Source of the DNA: Coprinopsis marcescibilis
Taxonomy: Eukaryota > Basidiomycota > Agaricomycetes > Agaricales > Psathyrellaceae
DNA length: 64,000 bases
Assembly: GCA_004369085.1 (NCBI GenBank)
Contig: ML210166.1
Location: forward strand, 62,001-126,000
Reading direction: 5' to 3'
The translations under genes and the position numbers were made by a program. The notes under the pieces are model-generated. The model was not told the origin of the DNA and searched no databases. It saw only the letters and a list, made by a program, of their open reading frames with translations. Position 1 is the first letter of the stretch, and each line of letters opens with the position of its first letter. This document shows positions 54,708-64,000 of this stretch, piece by piece.

Positions 54708-57700
54708 ATGGAGGAGAAGCGAACACCAGCGTCCAACTTGCCCAAGCTCAACACGCAATTCAGCTTCGCCTCATTCGGGACTCAAAATACCAATACCGTA
54801 ACACCACGGACATTGCCAAAGGCCAGGACGGTACTGGACTACGTCCTCAACCATGTTACTTTCTATCGAATTCATCTGGCGGCGTTCACCTTTATCCCTC
54901 TCATCGTTTCGGGAATCTTCTACGGTTCAAATGGGGAATATAAGATCAGCTACCTCGACTCTGTCTTCCTATGCTACTCGGCCATGACGGTCACGGGCTT
55001 GACCACTGTTAATCTATCCACTCTCACTCCTTGGCAGCAAGTTATATTGTATTTCTTAATGATAATCGTGCGTTCATCGAACCGCCACCGTCTACTGGGT
55101 GTGAATTGACTTGTGGGTTGGGTGTAGGGAGACATCACAATCGTTTCATGGATTATGGTTCTTATCAGGAAGTGAGCACTGGACCGTACTTCGTTCAATG
55201 AATGCTGACCTTAGACATCGCAGGCGCTTCTTTCGAACACATTGCGAATACACTGCTGCTTTGCGGAGGAAACGCAATCCCAAGCGAAAGAAGGGTGTTT
55301 TCCTCAACAACATCTCGTCGCCCGTCGCCTTATTTAGGCAACGACAGCCTGTACCCGATCAAAGTGTCCCGCCCGAGGTGAAGAATCACAGAACAGCGAA
55401 GAACAAACTACGAGTCAATGTCAGTAGGCCTACGCCGTCAGGAACTCTTTCGGGAGAACATGACGGTTCGTTTGCGAGGCCACTCCCCACCACCATTATG
55501 GAAGCCTTTGAACCAGAGGAATACGGCGAAGGAGACAAGCAGGATAGCGAGAGCTCGGAGAACGCCGTCCTCGACGCCAATGAATTCACATCATCGCCTC
55601 AAGCTGCAAGCGTGCAGCTACAACTCTCACCGACCAAAGAACTTCACGAATCCCCGTCCGGCGGTGAGAGTTTGAAGCTAACACCATCGCGGGAGTTGCA
55701 TGAGTCGCCCTCCGGTGGTGTAAGCCTGCGGCTAACGACCTCGAGGGAAATGCAAATGTCTCCGACTGCAGCAGACTTCGGCATGACGGAGGTGTTTCCC
55801 AATGACGATCGAGGGATGTCCACTGGAACCGATTTCGATGCCGCGTCCCCTAGGAGTGTGCATTTCCAGCACCCGATGATACAAACTCGAAGTATGCATT
55901 TTCAATTCGTCCACGATTGCCTCTTACATGAACTGCCTATCCAGATGGCCGACCTGCTCCTGTGAGAGGTGCAACGATGCTGACCTCCCCTCAACGCGAC
56001 CCCGTACGCAAGAGCACCATGACGACAGGCTTCGGTGGATATCCTGGACCTCTGCATATCATGAACCAGGTGGCTAAACGTGCCGCACCGAGGGCTTACG
56101 GGAGGCTAGAACGCAAATTTACCATTGCATCTCATCAAACCATTGATGAATCTCAAGTGTCATGGCTCAACTTTTCTGGTCTTATCGTCAATCGAAACTC
56201 GGATTTTAGGACGGAGACCTTGAGTGATGATCAGGTGGAGCAGCTTGGAGGGGCGGAGTACCGGGCGTTGAGGCTGTTGAGCTATTTGGTTCCTGCGGTG
56301 AGCAGCTTGTTACGATTAGGTCATATGGTATTGATTACTGATCCTTCTCCTGCAGTACTTCGTGTTCTGTCAGCTTATCTCGTATACGCTATTTGCTCCA
56401 TGGCTTTCGACTACAAATAAGTATGACAGTGTTTTCGAAAACCAGCCTCAAGCTGTGAAGAAGCCCTGGTAAGTTCAGCTCCGTTTGTGTAGTGAAGGAT
56501 TCTGAACGACTGTTTCGTAGGTTCGGTCTTTTCCAGATCATGGCCGCGTATACTGGAGGTGGCGTTTCACTTGTGGATTTGTAGGTATCCTTGTATTCTG
56601 CAAGTGATGGCTAAAATTAACTTGTTTCTCAGCGGTATGATCCCATTCCAGGATGCGTATCTTATGATTTGTAAGGACTACCCCGTTCCTCTCCTTGTCT
56701 ACTTATTGATGTTCATGGGATGATGTTTGCAGTCGGAATGATGTTCTCCATCTTGGCCGGAAATCATGCAATGGTTTGTGGATTTTATTTTCTGGCCTGT
56801 GGTGGAGGTTAACTTGATACTTGTTTTAGCCGATCTTGTGGGTTCCAACCTGAAATTCTCTCCTCGCCATCCCGCTGACGCACGTATTTTTGCCTGGAAG
56901 CCTGAGGTTTATCATGTATGTCTATTTGCAGTTTTAGCCACACCACTGTCTTACGACGAAACTTGCAGCTGGGCCTCTTCCAAGTTCACAACAGCAGGCT
57001 CGGGACCGCACCAAGCCCTGACTTTCCTTTTGGACCATCCTCGTCGATGTTTTCTATACCTTTTCCCGAGTCATCAAACCTGGTTTTTGCTCATTTGTCT
57101 GGTGCTATTCAGGTCCGTGCTTTACCCTTAGTTCTTGCCTGTTTTCCTCTAGCTTAAGCACCTCAGTATACTTGAATGGGCCGGCTTCCTTATACTCAGT
57201 AAGTGTTGCGCTTTCCTTACTCGGTTTCAAAATTGCTCATCACACACAGATATCGGAATCCCTGTGTACGAGGCAATCCCCACAGGCACCCGGGTTATAG
57301 CTGGTCTATTCCAGGGATTGGCTGCCCGAGCCTCAGGGTTCTCGATTGTTCCAATTGCGTCGCTTGCTCCATCGCTGCAGTACGTAGCCTCCACTTGATA
57401 AGACTACCAGTGCTGATCTCTCCGGCCTAGATTCATGTACATCGTCATGATGTATATCGCTGTACGTTGTTGATCTGTCGCCACTGTAGTTCTGCCTAAC
57501 AATTCGTACAGATCTACCCCGTTGCCCTCAGTATCCGGTCCACGAACGTCTACGAGGAGCAATCGCTGGGTGTATTCGAAGCCCCTCCGGATGATGAGGA
57601 TGAAGAACCTGGAGATTTGAGCAAGCTTGATCGCAAGGAGAGGGTCGGTCGTTATCTTAGTTGGCATCTCCGGCGACAGACCTCCATCGGTGAGTATTCG

Positions 57701-58236
57701 GTATTTTGAACCCCCGGCTCCCAGTCGCTCACCCTTCTTTCCAGATATTTGGTGGCTGGTTTGGGGCCTGTTCATCATTATCATTATTGAACGAGAGAAC
57801 TTGATGGACGAAGACAAGAAGTGGTTCGACGTTTTTAGGGTAATTTTCGAGCTAGTTTCGGCTTTTGGAGGCATTGGGTTGACTTTGGGATTCCCGTCGG
57901 TATGTTTTGCGGTTACCATAGTGAATTAAACCGCAGAGACTCACCGAACCGACGCAGGATAATTACTCTTTCGTTGGTGCCATGAAGCCGTTGTCAAAGC
58001 TGGTTGTCATCGTTATCATGTGCGTAGCCTAGTTCCTGAAAATTCTTCAGCACTGACGAACTGATTGGTGCTACAGGGTTCGAGGTCGTCATCGTGGTCT
58101 ACCAGTCGCAGTCGACCGCGCTGTTCAGTTGCCGATGGACATGGTTACGGGTAAGAACAAGCCCGATACGGCCAACGAAAAGCTGCAGGAAGAAAATAGA
58201 AATACGGCCATCCCTGGGTTGTTTTCGCAAGCATAG
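54708..58236 (+). CDS. TRK-type potassium transporter
   Basis: Eighteen exons are inferred: 54708-55067, 55128-55171, 55224-55891, 55945-56297, 56356-56468, 56521-56580, 56633-56670, 56733-56773, 56830-56837, 56901-56915, 56969-57112, 57167-57198, 57250-57379, 57431-57461, 57512-57689, 57745-57899, 57958-58019 and 58077-58236. They sum to 863 codons plus stop with phase kept throughout. The four pore-loop filters are visible: SAMTVTGLTTV, YTGGGVSLVDFGMIPF, AGNHAMPIFLRF and ARASGFSIVPIASLAP. LTFLLDHPRRCFLYLFPSHQ is a family landmark. A large disordered Ser-rich loop lies between the first and second repeats. TRK proteins take up potassium across the plasma membrane. Exons 9 (8 nt) and 10 (15 nt) are very small. 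Confidence 0.92.
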
Positions 58237-58965
58237 ATCTTCTACATATTTCAATCTCAACAACACACAGTTATTAGACAAATTCTTAAACACATCATTC
58301 CTTTTCTGCATTCACAGATGATATACAACGTTCCTTCGCACTATCTATCTTTTAATTATTTATCACATACACGTCAACACAAGGGCACTTGGCTTAATTT
58401 TTGTACTACTAGGAACAAATTCTATTTCCTTGGAATTTCTTGGTCGCGCGGTTTAAAAATGACGCAGTGCGATTTTTGTTCCCGAGTTTTCGGATGATCA
58501 TTGACGTTACTTTACGACTCTTTCAGACGATGACCACCATTAAAACCCGCCGGGCTTTGAATCGTTCAGCAGAGAGGGTCAACTAAGGTCGGTTCCTAGG
58601 GGAATTTCCGCGAATCTAAAGAGATAAGGGCGGGTTGATTGGAACCTTTACGGCAATACTAATTATAATTAGATCGAGCTATGTCATGGCCCAAAACAAG
58701 AAAGCCCCACCATGACCATCTCAAGCTTACTCCGTCGCAACGTGGAATGGAGCTGTGTTGCTCGCAATTATATTGCAGTGTGGTGGATTAGCCGGGGCCA
58801 CTTTATTCCGTTGTTTTTCTTCTGTCTCTTGCTTTCATCGTCCAGGTCTCATCTCTCGTACAGCCTATTCTTTCAGTTTTTCGTTAAACCGACTTTCGAC
58901 TTGGTGCTATCGCTTTGTGTTCTCGGGTTGGTGGGATAATTGTGCCGTTGACTGGGAAGCAAGGA
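58237..58965. other. Intergenic stretch, no gene seen
   Basis: The stretch lies between TRK and the first KRE6-like gene. A short frame at 58712-58939 has hydrophobic content but no motif or splice support. Confidence 0.45.
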
Positions 58966-61728
58966 ATGGTTTTGAATAGCGTTGGTTATGGGTGGGGCGA
59001 GCATTCATCTTCGTCCGATACGAATTTGTTATTAAGGGATGCGGAGGGGGGGGAAAAGCGCGATAGTGTACTCAGTCAGCAGGTGAGTAACTTTCTTCTT
59101 CAGGCCATTCACAAGTCCTTATGCATGCCCATCTGTCGCGTTATATAGAGCCAAATTGCTGCAAAGGTATGCACTTTCATTTACAGTCTGACTCGAATCT
59201 AAACTTTCATCATCCATTAGTTCTCGTTACCAGCAGCTCCACAGTCATGGGGGTTCCCACTGACGATGGACTACGTTGAAGCGGACGACGATCTGCACAA
59301 TCCAGACTTGCGACGCGACAAAGAGAATGATTTGGGGAGTGGGAGGTTTAGTACAAGGGGGCTAGCGAATGTGGGGTGTCTATTCATTCTTGGGTTGGGA
59401 ATTATGATGCTCTTGTAGGTCGCGAATCCTCTTCTCGAGTTGCATCGTTCATTTTATTTTGTTTCGTTTCAGTGCTGGGTATCCTGTAATCTCGTATGTG
59501 CAGCGCAGGACGCAGAGCACCCAAGGCGGATTCAACCTCGGCGGGATTAACGCGACTGGGCAAATTCCGGTCTTTGCGCAGAGGATGGGGCTTATTGACC
59601 CTGATACGCCGCTGGACGTGTATACGAAACCGTCGTACACTCCTGGTCGTGATGAAGAATATGTGCTCGTATTTTCGGACGAGTTTAACGTGGATGACCG
59701 CTCTTTCTATCCTGGAGATGATCCCTATTGGGAGGCTGTTAATCTGCATTATTGGGTGACGGTATGTGTGCTGCGAATGTCGACCATTGAGAAGGCATTG
59801 ATAACCGTTGCATCTTTAGAATGACTTGGAGTGGTATGATCCTGCGGGAGGTACGAAGCTTTGGTTCCGTTCTCTGTTTTCTGCTGTGGCTGACAAGTAG
59901 TAGCGACCACTTCTGGCGGTGCATTGCGTTTGACACTGGACCGAGCAGACCCAGAGAGCAATCATGACATGGAATATGTTTCGGGAATGATTCAAAGCTG
60001 GTTAGCACTGTTGCCCACAGCTTCTTTCGAACGATGACTCAACGACATGATCAGGAACAAATTTTGTTTCACGGGTGGAATCCTTGAAGGTAAATATCAA
60101 TCATCATCTCGGCAGAGGAAGATTCTTATCATTTTTTCAGCCTCCATTCAGCTTCCGGGAAGCACAAGCGCCGCGTATGTAATTGCCAAGATATAGTCAT
60201 TTAGCCCCGACTCACCTGTTTAACCTGCTCTTTAGTGGTCTATGGCCTGCTCTGTGAGTGAAGTTTGTTTTCCGATTCACATACATTCGACTGACATACT
60301 CTGATGCAGATGGGCGATGGGAAACCTCGGTAGAGCAGGACACGGCGCAACAACGGATGGAATGGTTCGTGACCCGTCATAGCATTTGCCGCATACCATC
60401 TAAATAGGCAACGATTTCAGTGGCCATACAGCTATGACTCTTGCGATGTCGGCACTCTTCCTAATCAGACCTATCCCGGAACAGAACTTCCGCGGCTAGC
60501 TCTTGAACAAGGAGATCCCGCCAATGGTGGTGTCTTGGTACGTCCATTGCCTTGGTTTCAGTACCGTTCTGACCTAGTGGCTGCTCTAGTCGTACTTGCC
60601 GGGACAAAGACTTTGTGCGTCGCGCAATTGGGATTGGCGGTTCTGGTGTGCTAACGTTGAATTTAGCTGCCTGTACATGTCCTGGAGAGTCGCATCCTGG
60701 ACCCATGCGTCGGGACGGAACTTATGTTGGGAGAGCTGCGCCTGAAATCGATGTGTTGGAGGCTCTCGTAGAAGAGGGTGTCGGAAAAGTAAGCGAGACT
60801 ATTGATTGGAAGTTTTTACACAATGTTCTTACCTTATCCCAGATATCCCTCTCCGCACAATGGGCCCCGTATAACGTACGTTCAAGCCCCGCGCCTTCTT
60901 TCCGATTGTGACGAACTAACGCTTCTCGCAGGCGGGCTTTAATTGGACGAAAAATCCAGATCACTATTCGATATATGAACCTGGCGTGGAGCTCAACGAG
61001 TACCAAGGAGGAGTGTACCAGCAAACGACCAGTTGTATTGCGGAAACCAACCAGGGCTGTTATGAGGAGGGTGGGACTGGGTGCTACGCGGTATACGCCT
61101 TCGAGTATAAGCCTGGGTAAGTTGGGACACTCCTCGTTTGATCTCCTGGTGCTGACGTAAATACACAGATTCGATGACGCCTATATCACCTGGGTGAATG
61201 ACAACAAGCCTTCGTGGACCCTTTTGGCCGCAGGGATGGGAGCAGATGCAAGGACAGAGATTTCGGATAGACCGATCCCGGTGGAGCCAATGGTGGGTTC
61301 ACGGCGACCTCTTGCTGGTAATGACTGACTTTGTTTCTGCAGTATATCATCGCCAACCTTGGGTTCTCGCTCAACTTTGGGAATATCGATTTTGATATTC
61401 TCAACCTGCCCGCCACCATGAGCATAGATTACATTCGAGTGTACCAACCCAAGGACCAGATAAACATCGGGTGCGATCCAAAGGAGTATCCTACAAGGGC
61501 GTATATTGAAACGTGAGTGGACTGTGTTGACCAAATGGAGCCGTGGCGCTGATTGTTGCCGTTCGTTTCCAGGTACATGAGCGCGTACACGAATCCTAAC
61601 CTCACCACTTGGGAGCAAACGGAGGAGCCCTGGCCGAGAAATAGGGAAGCGCAGCCGGGAAGGGTATGCTAAGCGTTATGACGCTGAACGGATATGCTTT
61701 CGGACTTTTGATGAATGGACAGAAGTAA
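58966..61728 (+). CDS. KRE6: KRE6/SKN1 beta-1,6-glucan synthesis protein, copy 1
   Basis: Nineteen exons: 58966-59082, 59149-59166, 59221-59414, 59473-59761, 59820-59850, 59904-60000, 60055-60089, 60141-60174, 60236-60253, 60310-60364, 60421-60537, 60590-60614, 60667-60788, 60843-60875, 60932-61116, 61169-61292, 61343-61512, 61573-61663 and 61723-61728, giving 586 residues. A polar N-terminus precedes one membrane helix (LANVGCLFILGLGIMMLF), a type II topology. The luminal domain has FNLGGINATGQIP, LVFSDEFN, SFYPGDDPYWEAVNLHYW, LEWYDP and WPYSYDSCDVGTLPN. The GH16-type acid motif is E370-I-D372-V-L-E375 in RAAPEIDVLEALV. These ER/Golgi proteins are needed for cell-wall beta-1,6-glucan. The last two-codon exon is the least certain. 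Confidence 0.9.
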
Positions 61729-62250
61729 CTGCTGTAGATTTACGTAGAAGGACGACGTTGCGCGTGCCGTACGGTGTGGGATGGACCTTTTGCCAGCTTT
61801 CACCGGGTTTCAAGGCACAAGTCATAATATTGGCGCGTTGTGGAAGGTATCGAATTGGAAACTATTTCTATGCTTTCATTGAACCATATTGTAGATCTTT
61901 GATAATGCAATTTTCACACTAGACTTTGTTTCTGCTTGCAAAGCGATTGCCCCTCGCTGTAAGGTCCGAAATGACGGACGCAGGCTCCAATCAGACCCCG
62001 GGCTATCTTTAGATTTTCGACTGTTGGCAGCCGCTCGAGGCGCAGTTCGATTACGCTGGCCATATGGCCGGTTGCGAAGCAGTGCTGGCTCCCTAGCTTT
62101 CTTTCTTCTTGCTTTCATCTTTCACGACTCTGCCCACCGTTGTTCACTCTTTTTGCACATTCATTTGCTAATTCACACTCGCTGGTGGTCATCATATACT
62201 AACTAAAATAGATTCGCCTGCTGGTTTTCCAGGAAATTTTGAGAACCTCG
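61729..62250. other. Spacer between the tandem KRE6 genes
   Basis: No gene seen. The promoter of copy 2 must be here. Confidence 0.45.
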
Positions 62251-64000
62251 ATGAATCACGGATTTACGCAGGACTCGTCGGCGTCTGCGACGAGTTTACT
62301 GAGCGACAATGACAAGCGTGGCAGCACTATGAGCCGGCAGGTGTGTTGTATTGACTTCCGGGGAGTGTTGGCTCGACATTAATCTGTTTGTATAGAGCCA
62401 GATTGCCGCCAAGGTTCGCAGTAACACGGAGGTTTTGGCTGATATGGTGATTGACGCCTCGTTGTTTGTGTTTATATTCAGTACTCTCTGCCACCTGCAC
62501 CGCAATCATGGGGTCTACCCCTCACAATGGATCACATCGAGGCCGACGACGGTTTGCACAATCCGGATCCTTCAAGAGACAGGAAGAACGACGGTGGCGG
62601 TCACATCTTTACTGCGCGCGGTCTGGCCAATCTTGGATGTATTGCCTCTCTTGTGTTGGCGATCGTCATGCTGTTGTAAGTGACTATTTGTAAACATTGG
62701 CCTGTATGACAGGGGATTTACACTGGTTCGTGGGGTTATTCAGTGCTGGTACGTCGAAAGAGACCGGGTTAAATCTTGACTCGTGGCTGATTCCCGATAG
62801 GATATCCCGTGATTTCATTTTTCACCAAGTCGGAGCCTACTACGCAGGGAGGGTTTAACCTCGGAGGAATTAATGCGACTGGCCAGATCCCAACCTTTGT
62901 AAGAAGGGTGGGTTTGATCGACCCTGATACCCCGGACTCGGCGCGCACAAGGACGTCTTATACCCCTGGTCGTGAAGAACTATTCGACCTCGTCTTCTCC
63001 GACGAATTTAACGAGGAGGGTCGGTCGTTCTACCCTGGAGATGACCCATATTGGGAAGCTGTTGACCTGCATTATTGGGGTACTGTAAGTTTGACGTGAC
63101 GCAGCCTTTGTGTTAACCGATGTCCCTGGAACTGACTGTATGCTATGAAATAGAACGATTTGGAGTGGTATGACCCCTCCGGTGGTATGTTCTTAGTTTG
63201 CGTTTGCTAGCAGGTGCTAAAGTTATTGTGATAGCCACGACATCTGCAGGCGCCCTGCAGTTGACTTTGTCACGAGCGGACCCCATAAGTAACCATAACT
63301 TGAGTTACAAGTCCGGAATGGTATGTCTTGGCTTAATCTTGGGCACAGATCGGTTCATTTACTGATATGTTGTTTAGGTACAAACATGGTGACTGCATCG
63401 TTCATTCCACCCTGTGGATCCCGCGCTCATGTTCGTTTAAGGAACAAATTCTGCTTCACGGGTGGCATTCTGGAAGCTTCCATCCGTCTGCCTGGAAACA
63501 CTAATGCCGCGTACGTATTCCACTGTGGTTCCATGGTCGAGTGAAATTGACTTGATATGGATTAATTATGATAGTGGCTTGTGGCCGGCTGTGTATGTTC
63601 CGTCCACTCCATTCACAGTAGCATCTCTCTGACGATTCCTGTGTCAGTTGGGCTATGGGGAACCTAGGTCGAGCCGGATATGGCGGATCTCTGGATGGAA
63701 TGGTAATTACAACGATAGGATCAATGACCCTGAACTGAACATTCCCCAGTGGCCTTACAGCTACGATAGCTGCGACGTTGGCACTCTTGCCAATCAAACG
63801 GATCCCGGGACGTGGCCTGATATCGAATCACCAGAACTTACCTACGTTACTGACCCTGAGACTTTGGAGCGACACTCTTTGGTGCGTAGCTCATACTCAG
63901 CATCCGTATATTCTCTCTGTATTTACTCGGAAATCCCAAGTCGTTCTTGCCTGGACAGAAATTATGTCAGTGATTATGTCGTGTTCTCGTCGGACTCAAC
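62251..64000 (+). CDS. KRE6: KRE6/SKN1 beta-1,6-glucan synthesis protein, copy 2 (cut by window end)
   Basis: Visible exons: 62251-62340, 62396-62413, 62482-62675, 62744-62748, 62801-63084, 63154-63184, 63235-63320, 63378-63388, 63442-63510, 63575-63592, 63648-63702, 63750-63881 and 63941-63965; the rest lies beyond 64000. It repeats copy 1: SQIAAK in an 18-nt exon, LTMDHIEADDGLHNPD, the membrane helix LANLGCIASLVLAIVMLL, GGFNLGGINATGQIP, SFYPGDDPYWEAVDLHYW and WAMGNLGRAGYGG. Intron positions differ at three places: copy 2 has an added intron inside FAGYP, leaving the 5-nt exon TGCTG, an added intron after KSGM, leaving an 11-nt exon, and lacks the intron at ILE|AS. The catalytic acid motif would lie off the window. 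Confidence 0.9.

Noticed and set aside
58712..58939. 75-codon frame with hydrophobic residues before KRE6 copy 1
   Set aside because: It does not splice in phase onto the KRE6 start, and copy 2 has no equivalent.

Overview
The window is nuclear DNA of a basidiomycete fungus, most likely an agaricomycete. The evidence is: genes with many short GT-AG introns (mostly 48-70 nt), very small exons, NACHT and NACHT-ankyrin proteins, a solo F-box gene, and close homologues of standard fungal housekeeping proteins. I see no bacterial, organellar or viral gene block, and I cannot name the species. Exon boundaries were read by eye from splice signals, reading phase and family or paralog similarity; none were checked against transcripts.

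Left part (1-12.7 kb): the tail of an unknown gene, a tandem pair of secreted DUF1996 proteins (2386-4054 and 4646-6326), a trehalose-phosphate-synthase regulatory subunit of the Tps3/Tsl1 type (6753-10256, minus) and a Ser-rich hypothetical protein. At 12968-13684 lies a probable solo LTR, just upstream of a NACHT NTPase gene (14215-16945).

Middle (17-37 kb): an SDR oxidoreductase, a MYND zinc-finger/Mss51-like gene, a tandem pair of probable mitochondrial RRM proteins, two paralogous seven-helix membrane proteins on opposite strands (27012-28341 and 35680-36976), an unrecognised Ser/Pro-rich protein, and a COQ8-type atypical kinase for ubiquinone synthesis.

The most unusual content is a family of six very small genes scattered through 17-50 kb (17105-17643, 25352-25887, 37173-37644, 38687-39105, 40298-40697, 49643-50075). 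Each has three exons, starts with Met-Cys, has a first exon of 72-78 nt, carries spaced Cys pairs, and has a TATA-like box about 75-105 nt upstream of the ATG. Two of them lie in a diverged segmental duplication (about 39.7-41.1 kb and 49.1-50.7 kb), one copy of which contains a 58-nt T tract.

Right part (41.8-64 kb): a hypothetical protein convergent with an F-box gene, a NACHT-ankyrin gene, uroporphyrinogen-III synthase (HEM4) divergent from a mitochondrial tricarboxylate carrier (CTP1), an inverted repeat with perfect 34-bp arms, a TRK potassium transporter, and a tandem pair of KRE6/SKN1 beta-glucan synthesis proteins, the second cut by the window end.

Local tandem or near duplication is the theme: DUF1996, RRM, seven-helix protein, KRE6 and the small Cys family are all duplicated here, and comparing the copies gives most of the support for the exon structures.
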